Part shown: positions 15,738 to 24,664 of the stretch, in pieces
How positions within the stretch are numbered: the first letter of the stretch is position 1
Layout: each line of letters starts with the position of its first letter
Assembly: GCA_945881775.1 (NCBI GenBank)
Contig: CAMCVE010000021.1
Coordinates: 1 to 33,585, forward strand
Origin: Bacteriovorax stolpii
Lineage (GTDB): Bacteria > Bdellovibrionota > UBA2428
DNA length: 33,585 bases
Direction: 5' to 3'
Translations under genes and position numbers: made by a program
The notes under the pieces: model-generated
What the model was told of the DNA's origin: nothing
Seen by the model: the letters and a program-made list of their open reading frames with translations, nothing else
The model's database searches: none

Positions 15738-16940
15738 ATGATCGTTCTGAAATTCGGAGGCACATCGGTCGGCTCGATTGAACGCATCCGCCACGTTGCC
15801 GACCTGATCCGTCGCTCTGCTGCGAAAGAGGGGCCTGTTTGTGTCGTCGTGAGTGCTATGGCTGGAGAGACAGATCGACTTGTTTCCCTCTACAAACATC
15901 TCTCGAGTGACACACAGACCCTTGAATACGACCTGCTTGTTGCTAGCGGGGAACAAGCCTCGATTTCGCTGCTTTCGGCGGCGCTTGGTAGCATCGGAAC
16001 CAAGGCTCAGCCACTGCTGGGTTTCCAGGCCGGTTTTGTGACCAATGATGCCCGCGGTCGCGCAAAAATTAAGAGCATCCAAACGGACCGAATTCTTGAG
16101 CTTTCCTCGGCCGGAATCATTCCCATCGTCGCAGGCTTCCAAGGAGCCGACGAATCCGGACAGATCACCACATTGGGGCGCGGAGGCTCCGACACATCGG
16201 CCGTCGCTCTCGCCGCGGCGCTGAAGGCTCGGCGCTGCGACATCTACACCGATGTCTCTGGAGTTTACACAGCCGACCCTCGCATCTGTAAAAAAGCGCG
16301 TAAAATCGAAAAAATGAGTTTCGAAGAAATGATGGAGCTTGCCTCTCTTGGAGCTAAAGTGCTCCATCCCCGCTCCGTCGAAATCGCCGCCAAATATCAA
16401 ATTCCAGTCCGCGTTGTAAACACATTCGAAGAAAGTGAAGGAACCACCGTGGGACCCTTTGAAGATCTGCTCGAAAGCCCAGTCGTAACTGCATTGACCA
16501 CCGATCATAACCTCGCTCTGATCACACTTAAGAACGTGCGCAAGAGTGAAGAACTTCTTGACCGACTTTTTGGCAAGCTCAGCGAGGAGAACGTGATTGT
16601 CGATATCATCGTTCACTCTGCGATCCGTGAAGACGGGAGTTTCGACTTGAGTTTCTCAACTCCCAAAGAAGATGTTTCGCTCGTTGAGAGGTCCCTGCAG
16701 TCACTCGCTCTCGAGGCTTCACAAATCGATACTAGCCTTAGCAAAGTGTCGCTCGTCGGCAGCGGCATGCGAAGCCATAGTGGCGTCGCAGCTCGCGTCT
16801 TCAAAACTTTGGCTCGGGGTCAAATTCCCATCGTTTGTACCACGACTTCTGAGATCAAAATCAGCTGCGTGGTCCCTCAAATCCACGCCGAAAAAGCCCT
16901 GCAGAGCTTGCACGACGAATTTTGTATCGTGAGAGAATAG
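15738..16940 (+). CDS. lysC: Aspartate kinase (monofunctional, with ACT domains)
   Basis: Phosphorylates aspartate, the first step to lysine, threonine, methionine and diaminopimelate. The 400-residue protein has the kinase N-terminus KFGGTSVGS (5-13), the substrate/ATP loop TTLGRGGSDTSAVALAAAL (145-163), DPRICKKARKI, and LASLGAKVLHPRSVE (201-215). Two ACT regulatory domains follow at about 262-325 and 335-400, so feedback control by lysine and/or threonine is likely. Length and architecture match monofunctional aspartokinases. The stop codon is 2 bp before the lysA ATG, so the pair forms an operon. A candidate promoter lies immediately upstream. Long open frames on the opposite strand are shadows. 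Confidence 0.96.
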   Translation: MIVLKFGGTSVGSIERIRHVADLIRRSAAKEGPVCVVVSAMAGETDRLVSLYKHLSSDTQTLEYDLLVASGEQASISLLSAALGSIGTKAQPLLGFQAGFVTNDARGRAKIKSIQTDRILELSSAGIIPIVAGFQGADESGQITTLGRGGSDTSAVALAAALKARRCDIYTDVSGVYTADPRICKKARKIEKMSFEEMMELASLGAKVLHPRSVEIAAKYQIPVRVVNTFEESEGTTVGPFEDLLESPVVTALTTDHNLALITLKNVRKSEELLDRLFGKLSEENVIVDIIVHSAIREDGSFDLSFSTPKEDVSLVERSLQSLALEASQIDTSLSKVSLVGSGMRSHSGVAARVFKTLARGQIPIVCTTTSEIKISCVVPQIHAEKALQSLHDEFCIVRE

Positions 16941-16942
16941 AC

Positions 16943-18205
16943 ATGCTTTTTTTGAACGGCGATCTCCGAAACCTTAATGTTCCCCTCATCGAGGAACTCG
17001 CCGTTCGCTACGGCACACCCTACTACGCCTACGACATGACGATGATCGAGTCGCAGCTTGCAACGTTGCGCGCCGCCTTCGCCGCCGTTTCACTCCCGTT
17101 TCAGATTCATTACAGTGTCAAAGCGAACTCGAACCTCGCCCTCCTCGATAGACTGCGCGTGCAGGGCTGTGCTTTCGATGTCGTGTCGGGCGGTGAACTG
17201 AGGCGTTGTCTTCACGTGGGCGCTAAAGGAAGTGAGATTGTCTTCGCTGGCGTCGGCAAGACCACTGAAGAAATCGAAACCGCTCTCGCCGCAGAGATAC
17301 GACAATTCAACGTTGAATCGACAAGCGAACTCGAACTCATCAAAGCCACCGCTCGCCGACTGGGCCGTCGTGCGCGAGTGGCTTTGCGCATCAACCCCGA
17401 TATCGATGCCTTGACCCACGAGTACATCACCACCGGTACACACAACTCTAAATTTGGAATTTCCATCGACGAAGCGACGCTCATCTATCTGCAGGAGCGA
17501 AACACACCAGAGATCGAGTGGGTTGGGCTCGACATGCATATTGGGTCCCAGCTCACGGACGAGGGCCCCATCCTGCAATCCCTGAAACGATTCGCTGCTT
17601 TTGTAAAAATTCTATCTGAACAAGGGATGCATCTTCAGAACCTGGATATCGGCGGGGGGCTTGGTATCGCCTATAGAGGCGAAAAAGTCATCCCTGCGCG
17701 CCGCTTCGCGGAGCTCGTAGCAGAGGGATTGGCTTCGATCGAACTAAGCCGTCACACGTTGATCGTCGAGCCGGGTCGTTTCCTCGTCGGCGAGGCGGGC
17801 CTGCTCGTAACGCGCGTTCAGCATCTTAAATTTCAGCACCAAAAGCGTTTTGCAATTGCTGATGCCGGTATGACCGAGCTGATGCGCCCTGCGCTCTATG
17901 GGGCCTTCCACGAGATCTCGCTTGTCTCAATACGAAGCGCTTCTCCGAATGCAAGCGTCGACATCGTGGGGCCCATTTGTGAAAGCTCGGACAGTTTTGC
18001 AAAAGACCGTCTGATCCCGATGCCCGAGCAAGGAGACCTTCTGGCGCTTCGTAACTGCGGAGCCTACGCGGCTTCGATGGCCCACACCTACAACACGCGT
18101 GGCCGCGCCCCCGAGATCCTCGTTGAGGCCTCAGGAGCAAAACTCGTACGACGTCGCGAGAATTTTTTGGATCTGATTCGCCTCGAAACCGACGTCTCGA
18201 GCTAA
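16943..18205 (+). CDS. lysA: Diaminopimelate decarboxylase
   Basis: PLP enzyme that converts meso-diaminopimelate to L-lysine, the last step of lysine synthesis; fold type III, cytoplasmic dimer. From ATG 16943 it has 420 residues. It shows the PLP lysine in HYSVKAN (Lys60), NPDIDALTHEYITTGTHNSKFGI, the HIGSQ motif (199-203), LDIGGGLGI, EPGRFLVGEAG (276 on), CESSDSFAKDR (346 on, Cys of the partner subunit) and CGAYAASMAHTYNTR. The start is 2 bp after the lysC stop, with GAGAGA about 6 nt upstream. A TTG 21 nt earlier overlaps lysC and adds residues without family support. The Glu/Ser-Ser motif pattern supports DAP rather than carboxynorspermidine as substrate. Confidence 0.96.
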   Translation: MLFLNGDLRNLNVPLIEELAVRYGTPYYAYDMTMIESQLATLRAAFAAVSLPFQIHYSVKANSNLALLDRLRVQGCAFDVVSGGELRRCLHVGAKGSEIVFAGVGKTTEEIETALAAEIRQFNVESTSELELIKATARRLGRRARVALRINPDIDALTHEYITTGTHNSKFGISIDEATLIYLQERNTPEIEWVGLDMHIGSQLTDEGPILQSLKRFAAFVKILSEQGMHLQNLDIGGGLGIAYRGEKVIPARRFAELVAEGLASIELSRHTLIVEPGRFLVGEAGLLVTRVQHLKFQHQKRFAIADAGMTELMRPALYGAFHEISLVSIRSASPNASVDIVGPICESSDSFAKDRLIPMPEQGDLLALRNCGAYAASMAHTYNTRGRAPEILVEASGAKLVRRRENFLDLIRLETDVSS

Positions 18206-18220
18206 GTCATCGATCGGTTC

Positions 18221-18249
18221 TTGAAACCCTGGAAATCCTGGTTTAGCTA
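18221..18249 (+). promoter_or_regulatory. Candidate promoter for the deoxyhypusine-synthase homologue
   Basis: TTGAAA (18221-18226), a 17-nt spacer and TAGCTA (18244-18249) end 8 nt before the ATG at 18258. No Shine-Dalgarno sequence is present. The geometry fits a leaderless mRNA. Confidence 0.45.
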
Positions 18250-18257
18250 AGCTCCTC

Positions 18258-19244
18258 ATGAGCCAACTTAAACTCGGTCCCGTAGGAAAATTCATCGATC
18301 ACAACTACCGCCACTTCAACGCGGCTGCCCTTAAGGACGCCGCCATCGGCTACGACAAGCATCTCACAGACGGCGGAATCATGTTCATGACTCTCGCTGG
18401 GGCAATGAGTACTGCGGAACTCGGCCTCTCGCTCGCTGAGATGATTCGCCAAGGTAAAGTCCACGCGATCACCTGCACCGGCGCCAATCTCGAAGAAGAC
18501 GTCTTCAATCTCGTCGCCCACGACCACTACGAGCGCATCCCAAACTACCGCGATCTCACTCCCCAAGACGAGCAGGCCTTACTTGAGCGTCATATGAACC
18601 GCGTCACAGACACCTGCATTCCCGAGATGGAAGCCATGCGTAAAATCGAGAATGTGATTCTTGATGAATGGATGGCAGCCGATCAAAAGGGCGAACGCCT
18701 TTTCCCCCACGAATTTTTCTACCGCATTCTTCTGGGCGGCAAACTCAAGAGCGAATACCAGATCGACCCCAAAAACAGCTGGCTGCTCGCAGCCGCAGAA
18801 AAGAACCTCCCCATGTTCGTGCCTGGCTGGGAAGACGCAACCCTTGGCAATATGTACGCAGGCCACGTGATCACGGGCGACATCAAAAACGTGCATACTG
18901 TGCGCTCGGGCATCGAATACATGATGAAGCTCGCCGAATGGTACACCGAGATCTCCATGAAACGTTCGATTGGTTTCTTCCAAATTGGAGGGGGCATCGC
19001 GGGCGATTTCCCCATCTGCGTTGTGCCGATGCTGCATCAAGATCTTCAACGCGACAGCGTTCCGCTCTGGGGCTACTTCTGCCAGATCAGCGATTCGACG
19101 ACGAGCTATGGATCCTACTCCGGGGCCGTACCCAACGAGAAAATTACCTGGGGCAAACTCGGCGTGAAGACTCCGAAATACGTCATCGAATCAGATGCGA
19201 CCATCGTGGCGCCCCTGATCTTTGCGTATGTCATGGGTCTATGA
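18258..19244 (+). CDS. Deoxyhypusine-synthase-family protein
   Basis: A 328-residue member of the deoxyhypusine synthase family. In eukaryotes and archaea DHS transfers the aminobutyl group of spermidine to eIF5A/aIF5A using NAD. Bacteria lack eIF5A, and bacterial relatives have been tied to polyamine metabolism (for example homospermidine-type reactions). Visible signatures: the N-terminal MFMTLAGAMSTAELG (NAD-binding region), CTGANLEED (73-81), IGGGIAGD (243-250), and SGAVPNEKITWGK with Lys300 in the position of the catalytic enzyme-imine lysine, followed by ESDATIVAPLIFAYVMG. All key features look intact. It follows lysA by 52 bp and precedes a lipoprotein gene by 16 bp; no other polyamine gene is in the window. 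The reaction is not determinable here. Confidence 0.88.
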   Translation: MSQLKLGPVGKFIDHNYRHFNAAALKDAAIGYDKHLTDGGIMFMTLAGAMSTAELGLSLAEMIRQGKVHAITCTGANLEEDVFNLVAHDHYERIPNYRDLTPQDEQALLERHMNRVTDTCIPEMEAMRKIENVILDEWMAADQKGERLFPHEFFYRILLGGKLKSEYQIDPKNSWLLAAAEKNLPMFVPGWEDATLGNMYAGHVITGDIKNVHTVRSGIEYMMKLAEWYTEISMKRSIGFFQIGGGIAGDFPICVVPMLHQDLQRDSVPLWGYFCQISDSTTSYGSYSGAVPNEKITWGKLGVKTPKYVIESDATIVAPLIFAYVMGL

Positions 19245-19260
19245 CAAACTAGCTCCCTAA

Positions 19261-20460
19261 ATGGGTCTTTCTCAACGCTTTAAGCTCCTCATCGCGGTGA
19301 CAGCCCTCGGGCTTGTCGCCGCTTGTGCTTCGGGCGGGGGCTCGGTCGTCGAGAACGATGAACACCCCTTTCCTGAGTCCATGTTCGCCACGCTTTCGAG
19401 CCTCGCCTACCCAGCACGCAGTCCCGAGTTTTCGAAATCGCTCACCGTTTACCGGGTTGGTGTGAAGGGCTTCCAGAAACCCCTACCCGTTTGGTATTGG
19501 AAACGACCCGGGGCCAAGATGAGCTTTGTTCTGCTCTCGGGATACGGGGGCAGCCCCGAATCAAACATCGTCCCAGCACTCGCGGAACATCTTTGGGAGA
19601 GTGGCTTCTCCGTTCTCTCGTTGCCCTCCTCGACTCATGAAGAATTTGCCCAAGCAGCCTCCACCAAGCGCCTTCCGGGCCATATTCCTCGAGACTTGCT
19701 TGAGTTGGGCGCAGCCCTCGACGAGCTTCGTGCCCGTTTGAGTCAGCTCGAGCCCGAGCTTCTGAGCACGCGCTGGGCTCTTGCGGGACTCTCTTATGGA
19801 GCCTTGCAAACCGTGCAAGAGGCACTCGCAGCGTCTCCGCATTCTCGTTTTCAATTTGAAGCTTTTGTCGCCTTTAACCCACCCGTGAGGCTCTCGTATT
19901 CTATGAGTCGACTCGATGAAAGTTTCGAACGGGGCGCCCCGCTTCACTTGCGAGCGAACGGTGAACTCGATACCGAACTTGCTGAGAAGATCCGTGCGGC
20001 CGAAGGCCGCCATCTCTACTGGTCTGAAGCACTCGCGGCATTTGAACAAGAAGAACTCGAGTTCTTGCTAGCGTGGGACTTTCGCAAGTCTCTGTTGAAG
20101 GCCATTGCTTGGCCACAGCCCGACCCCCGAAGCCTAAGTTTCACGAACTACATCCGCCGTGAACTTCTTCCTTCTCTGTCTCCGCCCACCGATATCGCAG
20201 GATGGAGTCGACTGCAGGACTTATACACTCCGGGAGGCGCAGGGACTCCGCAATTCTACCCGCGATCCTTACTCGTTTTCCATAGTCTGAACGATCCCCT
20301 TTGCACCGAGGAGGATCTCTTGTGGCTCAAAGGACGCATGGGCACACAAATGCAGCTCTATCGCCAGGGCGGACACCTGGGTTATGTGTGGAGCGATCGC
20401 TTTCGAGCGGACTTGCGCGCGAGCCTGCAGCCCCTGCTTGACTCAGGGCAAAAAGAATAA
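19261..20460 (+). CDS. Lipoprotein with an alpha/beta-hydrolase domain
   Basis: A 399-residue predicted lipoprotein. The N-terminus has basic residues, a hydrophobic core and the lipobox LVAAC with acylated Cys22, followed by ASGGG, which suggests outer-membrane sorting. The remainder fits an alpha/beta hydrolase: oxyanion region LLSGYGGSPESN (91-102), nucleophile elbow GLSYG with Ser178, Asp345 in HSLNDP, and His372 in QGGHLGY. The triad is thus complete and in order. It may be an esterase, lipase or peptidase of the envelope; the substrate is unknown. It begins 16 bp after the DHS homologue and no good Shine-Dalgarno sequence is seen, so it is probably translated from the same transcript. 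The motA gene follows 67 bp later with its own strong ribosome site. Confidence 0.8.
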   Translation: MGLSQRFKLLIAVTALGLVAACASGGGSVVENDEHPFPESMFATLSSLAYPARSPEFSKSLTVYRVGVKGFQKPLPVWYWKRPGAKMSFVLLSGYGGSPESNIVPALAEHLWESGFSVLSLPSSTHEEFAQAASTKRLPGHIPRDLLELGAALDELRARLSQLEPELLSTRWALAGLSYGALQTVQEALAASPHSRFQFEAFVAFNPPVRLSYSMSRLDESFERGAPLHLRANGELDTELAEKIRAAEGRHLYWSEALAAFEQEELEFLLAWDFRKSLLKAIAWPQPDPRSLSFTNYIRRELLPSLSPPTDIAGWSRLQDLYTPGGAGTPQFYPRSLLVFHSLNDPLCTEEDLLWLKGRMGTQMQLYRQGGHLGYVWSDRFRADLRASLQPLLDSGQKE

Positions 20461-20527
20461 GCCCTGTAGCCTGGGTAGAAACTTGGCCACGAGTCGGTAG
20501 ACTGATCTCTGGGAGGAGTTTGCCAAC

Positions 20528-21316
20528 GTGGGTTTACTCAATGCGCTCGGAATCTTAGTCGCCGTCGGCGTCGTGTTCGCCGCCTTCACAATGGGCAACC
20601 CGAACCCGGGAATGCTCTTTGACGTGCACGGCATGGTTATCGTCATCGGCGGAACCTTTGCCTGTATCAGCGTCGCTTACCGACTCGACCGAGCAGCCAA
20701 GATGATCCTTGTGTTCTTCCGTGGGTTTTTCACGTCACGCATTCCCAATAAAGCCGACATTATTCGCGAATTGATGGGATTTGCTGAAGCCTATCGCACC
20801 AACGCTTCGGACCTCAAACAACGCGTGGAACAAGCCTCCGATCCCTTTATGAAGGAAGCTCTGCAGGCATTGCTCGATAAGGTCATCGACGAAAAGAAAC
20901 TCATTCGAATTCTCTATTCACGCGTCAACACCATTTACGAGCTCTACGTCGACGAATCCAAAATGTTTGCGGCTTGCGGCAAGTACCCTCCGGCGATGGG
21001 ACTGATGGGCGCGGTTCTCGGCATGATCATGCTGCTTTCTTCGCTCGGCCAGCCGGGCGCCGAGTCGCGCATCGGCCCGTCAATGTCCGTGGCCCTTATT
21101 GCAACGCTGTACGGAATTGTCTTCGCCAACCTTTTCGTAATTCCGATCGGAGAAAATCTTACCGAAAGTGCCAAGCTCATCAAGCAAAAGAACATCATCA
21201 TCGTTGAGGGCATTCGTCATATCTCTCAAAAAGTGAACCCAATGGTGCTCGCCGAAGAACTCAACTCTTACCTGCTTCCCAAAGAACGCGTCGACTGGAA
21301 GAAAGAGCGCGCTTAA
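20528..21316 (+). CDS. motA: Stator protein MotA/PomA family
   Basis: Inner-membrane proton or sodium channel subunit that drives rotation with MotB. The 262 residues show four membrane segments (about 4-22, 34-52, 152-175 and 186-207) and a large cytoplasmic loop (about 53-150). The conserved proline-containing motif KYPPAMGLMGAVLGMI opens segment three, and IGPSMSVALIATLYGIVFANLFVIPI covers segment four with Pro206. Length and the shape of the loop are closer to PomA-type than to enteric MotA. Translation begins at GTG 20528, with a strong GGGAGGAG about 9 nt upstream. motB follows 26 bp later. Whether it powers a flagellum or another machine is not decided by the sequence. Confidence 0.95.
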   Translation: MGLLNALGILVAVGVVFAAFTMGNPNPGMLFDVHGMVIVIGGTFACISVAYRLDRAAKMILVFFRGFFTSRIPNKADIIRELMGFAEAYRTNASDLKQRVEQASDPFMKEALQALLDKVIDEKKLIRILYSRVNTIYELYVDESKMFAACGKYPPAMGLMGAVLGMIMLLSSLGQPGAESRIGPSMSVALIATLYGIVFANLFVIPIGENLTESAKLIKQKNIIIVEGIRHISQKVNPMVLAEELNSYLLPKERVDWKKERA

Positions 21317-21323
21317 AGCGCGC
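21307..21323 (+). other. Hairpin over the motA stop codon
   Basis: GCGCGC at 21307-21312 and GCGCGC at 21318-21323 flank TTAAA, which contains the motA stop TAA. No T-run follows, so it is not a terminator. It may modulate the motA/motB ratio or be a by-product of the GC-rich coding end. Confidence 0.4.
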
Positions 21324-21342
21324 GCATAAGTGACCCAGTAAG

Positions 21343-22095
21343 ATGGACTTCTTTAGCGAAGCTGGTAAAGAAACCCCCCAGGAATTGCTCGACGCCGAGA
21401 ACCATCACGGAGACGACCACGGCTCCGAAGGCCGAGCTCATGCCGAGGAGAAAGTTACCGGAGTCCATAGCGAACCCTGGCTCGTTTCCTATGCCGACAT
21501 GATGACCTTGCTTTTCGGATTTTTTGTACTCATGTACGTCTTCGCAGCCTCAACCGAGAAACAAAAAGAAGAGATTAAAAAATCAGTCTCTGAATACGCG
21601 GGTGGCGAGTACACCACCGAGTTCAGAGAAGTCGCCGCTTCGCTCACCGATAAGATTAAAGAGATCGACCTCGACAGCGAAGTGTCGGTCTTTGACTCAC
21701 TCGATGGTGTTCGAATCGTTTCACGCGGTACGCTTTTCTTTGACTCTGGCTCGGTCGAGCTCAATCCCAAAGCTGCGTCACTTATCCAAGATATCGCAAA
21801 GATTCTCATCCAGAAGGCGGGTGCCTTCGTCATCATTGTTGAAGGACACACCGACGACAATCCGATTAGCACGCCGCTCATTCCTTCAAACTGGGAGCTT
21901 TCTTCACTTCGGGCGGGAACCGTGGTGCGAATTTTTGAACAGGTGGGGCTCGATCGCAATAAATTGCGAGCAATGGGACTCGCCGACACCGTACCCGTGC
22001 TCCCGAACCGCGACCCTGAAGGACGTCCCGTCGCCAGTAATCAAGCCGAGAACCGTCGCATCGTCATTCACATCAAGCGTGTGACGACACCCTAG
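21343..22095 (+). CDS. motB: Stator protein MotB (OmpA-domain peptidoglycan anchor)
   Basis: Partner of MotA; it carries the ion-binding aspartate and anchors the stator to peptidoglycan. The 250 residues comprise a cytoplasmic N-terminus that is unusually rich in His and acidic residues (about 18-37), the single membrane helix with WLVSYADMMTLLFGFFVLM (ion-binding Asp52), a plug/linker, and an OmpA-like domain (about 120-245) with LFFDSGSVELNP, VEGHTDDNP and NWELSSLRA. All functional positions are intact. The ATG lacks a clear Shine-Dalgarno sequence, so coupling to motA is likely. Its stop codon TAG (22093-22095) overlaps the stop of the convergent gene by two bases, so no separate terminator fits between them. 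Confidence 0.95.
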   Translation: MDFFSEAGKETPQELLDAENHHGDDHGSEGRAHAEEKVTGVHSEPWLVSYADMMTLLFGFFVLMYVFAASTEKQKEEIKKSVSEYAGGEYTTEFREVAASLTDKIKEIDLDSEVSVFDSLDGVRIVSRGTLFFDSGSVELNPKAASLIQDIAKILIQKAGAFVIIVEGHTDDNPISTPLIPSNWELSSLRAGTVVRIFEQVGLDRNKLRAMGLADTVPVLPNRDPEGRPVASNQAENRRIVIHIKRVTTP

Positions 22096-22685
22096 AACGA
22101 TGATCCAATAAAGGCCTTGATCACCAAACCCGACATTGCAATCGAAGAAAATCCAAGGAGATAGGAAACCGTGCCTCCAGCCGTGAGCGCTACGCCGTCG
22201 ATCATGAACCAGTTCACGCCCGCTGTGGCTCCAAAATCGAAGGCAGTTGTGGTGAGCACGATCTGACCCACTTTAGGAATCACAACGTGACCAAGTCCTG
22301 AGTCCCAGCCGATGAAGTAGTTCAATTTTGGGTTCGAGGTGACACTCATGCCGCCCTCAGAGCGAGTGAAGTTCATCGGCGAGGCTCCAAGAAAAAAGCG
22401 CTGACCGGTTCCGAAGTAGGCGTAGTTCACGTTGCTTTGGCTAAGGTCGATCGCGAGCACTCCCCGAAATACTAAGGCTGACTTTCCGTTGAGAAGAAGG
22501 TCGTACTCGCCGTCGATATAGGGGAACGTGGTAACGGATCCCCCAAGGCCCTCTCCACCACTCACACTTCCGAGAAGCGCTCCGGTACGAATTTGCACAA
22601 TACCAGGACCGATCGCGTGCGAGCTGGTAGCGAGTATCAAAGTCGCCGCAACAAGCATCCCTTTTGCGAAGTGTCCGTTTAGCAT
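22092..22685 (-). CDS. Small secreted, probably outer-membrane or surface protein
   Basis: A 197-residue protein of unknown function. It has a signal peptide (MLNGHFAKGMLVAATLILATSSHA|IGPG). The mature part is rich in Gly, Ser, Thr and aromatic residues with alternating hydrophobic strands (SVTTFPYIDGEYDLLLNG, LVFRGVLAIDLSQS, LNYFIGWDSGLGHV, FDFGATAGVNWFMID), and it ends in a phenylalanine. This pattern fits a small beta-barrel. I chose ATG 22685 because AAAGGAAG lies 9 nt upstream; the longer frame to 22850 only overlaps the preceding gene. It starts 20 bp after the FliF/FliG-like gene, so it is the third gene of that operon. No family was recognised. Its end overlaps the motB stop. Confidence 0.7.
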   Translation of the reverse strand: MLNGHFAKGMLVAATLILATSSHAIGPGIVQIRTGALLGSVSGGEGLGGSVTTFPYIDGEYDLLLNGKSALVFRGVLAIDLSQSNVNYAYFGTGQRFFLGASPMNFTRSEGGMSVTSNPKLNYFIGWDSGLGHVVIPKVGQIVLTTTAFDFGATAGVNWFMIDGVALTAGGTVSYLLGFSSIAMSGLVIKAFIGSSF

Positions 22686-22705
22686 CCGTGTCGCTTCCTT
22701 TGGCT

Positions 22706-24664
22706 TTAAGCGGCTTCGCCAAGAGACTCGCCCGAGGATCCGCCTCCGCTCAGTTCTTTGACCCAGCGATTGACGATCGGCTTGAGAGAGCGAGCGAAGA
22801 TTGGGTTCTGACGCTGCATCTGACGGAGAGTTCCCACGAGAGCCGCCCATAGGGTTTCGGCGTCTTCGCGCAAGGCCTCGACGCGATTGGCGTCGCCTTG
22901 GACGTCCTGCACTTCTGAGTCCACCAAGTCACGCAGTTTGTCTCCCGAGTCGCCCATGCACTTCAGTAGGAAATTAGCGCGGTCCTGCGGTTGGGATACA
23001 ATGAGCTCGGCTCGGTCGGTGCCGTTCATCCGGGTGAGGATACGCTGCACAACTTCGGTGGGCACCTGCGTGACGAGTGAACTTGGCAGACTCTTCATAG
23101 CGGTGTCTCGGACCATATCGAGATCACCCGCTTGGATGAGCATGCGGTAGAGAATAACTTCTTTGTCGGGACTCGCGGCAGGAATAAGTTCCGCCGACTT
23201 CTCGAGGAAGGCTGAGCGTTTGACCTGGCGTTCGCGGACGGACTGAATCGTGCCCTCGATATTGCTTGCTTCGGTCGCGAGATTCTTCTCAAAAATGTCC
23301 CCCGTCTTATCTGAGAGCGAGGAGAAGAGCTCGGTGGGCATTGCGTTCAGGAGTCCAGCGACTTTCGTGGTTGGCAAGGCCGACAAAAGCATCGCGCCCA
23401 TTTCAATGTCTGCCTGCGCGATCTCGAGGAATTCTTTTTCGGTAACCGAGTCAATAACCGCGAGAGTCGATTCAGGGAGTGAAGGCCGTGCACTGACGTA
23501 TTGCTCCATCACTTGGCGGCGCATGTAATCCAGACCCTCGGGCACCGCTTCAGCTCCGAAGGGTGTAGAAATGAGGCGACGACAGGTTTGCTTAAGGTCC
23601 ATCGGCAGCGAACCAAATAGATCGTTGAGATCATCGACCGACGCTCGTTGACCAAGAACAAAGAGAGCCTTGGCATCCGAAGTGCCGCGCGCATTGATCC
23701 ACTTTTTAACAAGGCCTCGTGCGATTTCAGGAGCCTTTTGGTAGAGTTCGTGAAACTTTTGGAACCCGTCTTTGGAAGGGTCCTGATGCATTTCCATAGC
23801 CGCGGACATCATTGGAGACACGCTCTGTACAACGGTGCCTCCTCGAACAGCTGCAGCCGGCGCTGAGTGACCCGATTCCTCAACAGACCCGAATTCGTCT
23901 CCCGAGGAAGGTGACTTCGAAGCGTTTTCTTTTTGAAAGCTAATGTACCCATCGACACTCTCGAGACCTTTGCGGAAAATCGATGAGAAGTCTTTGGCAA
24001 TAAAAAATCCAAGAGCAGCAAAGAGTAAGACCCCCGTGAAAACGGCGAAGAGAAGACTGATGCCATTTTTGAATTCAAGGATCCAGTCGGCTGTCGTGCG
24101 CGCGACTTCGCGGGCGGGCGTACTGAGATCTCCTGAGGACACCTCGACAACGGGCTTCACACGCGAAAGACCTGTCACGCCGCGATTGATCAGATCTTCG
24201 ACGAGAGTCTTCTTGGTTTCGGGAACCTTGGTGTCGAGGATGACTTTCACATCGACCTGAGAGATTCGACCGAAAACGTTCGCCCAGCCAGGTCCTGCAC
24301 CCCCACCATTCTCGAGGTCTTTGAGGAGAGGGCCCCAGAATCCCAGCTTCGAAAGAGGGAGATCAGACTTGAGAGCACCTGTTACGGCCGCATTACCAGC
24401 GGCAGCGGCCGCGTCTTTGGTCTCAGACGCATCTGTCTCCGCGAGGGCGATCTGAACACTGACGAGATACTGGCTCTGCAGCAAAATTGGCGAAAGAGAA
24501 TCACGAAGTTTGGCTTCGAGTTCGCGCTCGAGCTTGAGCCGCTGCCATTCGACAGAACCCTGTTCCCCTTCCGCGTGGACAGCACCGACGCTTAGGAAAA
24601 AAATCGTAGCCATCAGGAAATTCATCCAGAGTTTGAGCATTGCAGACTTCCTTTTGAAACTCAT
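22706..24664 (-). CDS. FliF/FliG-like chimeric membrane protein
   Basis: A 652-residue protein with an unusual layout. Residues 1-31 form a signal peptide or first membrane anchor (cleavage near VHA|EG). The periplasmic part (32-195) contains ISQVDVKVILDTKVPETKKT and later VVEVSSGDL, a pattern like the last ring-building segment of FliF before its second membrane helix. A membrane helix follows (202-223). The cytoplasmic part (224-652) has a Ser/Ala-rich linker (245-295), then repeated helical segments resembling FliG: LLSALPTTKVAGLLNAMPTE (about 426-445) and VPTEVVQRILTRMNGTDRAELI (about 534-555), with charged helices to the end. FliF-FliG fusions are known from laboratory mutants. Domain assignment is by eye. 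The start ATG overlaps the upstream stop (ATGA) and has GGAGGT 8 nt before it. It is preceded by a FliA-like promoter and lies next to motAB. Confidence 0.6.
   Translation of the reverse strand: MSFKRKSAMLKLWMNFLMATIFFLSVGAVHAEGEQGSVEWQRLKLERELEAKLRDSLSPILLQSQYLVSVQIALAETDASETKDAAAAAGNAAVTGALKSDLPLSKLGFWGPLLKDLENGGGAGPGWANVFGRISQVDVKVILDTKVPETKKTLVEDLINRGVTGLSRVKPVVEVSSGDLSTPAREVARTTADWILEFKNGISLLFAVFTGVLLFAALGFFIAKDFSSIFRKGLESVDGYISFQKENASKSPSSGDEFGSVEESGHSAPAAAVRGGTVVQSVSPMMSAAMEMHQDPSKDGFQKFHELYQKAPEIARGLVKKWINARGTSDAKALFVLGQRASVDDLNDLFGSLPMDLKQTCRRLISTPFGAEAVPEGLDYMRRQVMEQYVSARPSLPESTLAVIDSVTEKEFLEIAQADIEMGAMLLSALPTTKVAGLLNAMPTELFSSLSDKTGDIFEKNLATEASNIEGTIQSVRERQVKRSAFLEKSAELIPAASPDKEVILYRMLIQAGDLDMVRDTAMKSLPSSLVTQVPTEVVQRILTRMNGTDRAELIVSQPQDRANFLLKCMGDSGDKLRDLVDSEVQDVQGDANRVEALREDAETLWAALVGTLRQMQRQNPIFARSLKPIVNRWVKELSGGGSSGESLGEAA

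Noticed and set aside
15693-16616. 307-codon minus-strand frame opposite lysC
   Set aside because: Antisense shadow of a clear aspartate kinase; composition is that of reverse-read coding sequence and no motif is present.
21307-21323. GCGCGC hairpin at the motA stop as a terminator
   Set aside because: No T-run follows and motB starts 20 bp later, so termination there is unlikely.
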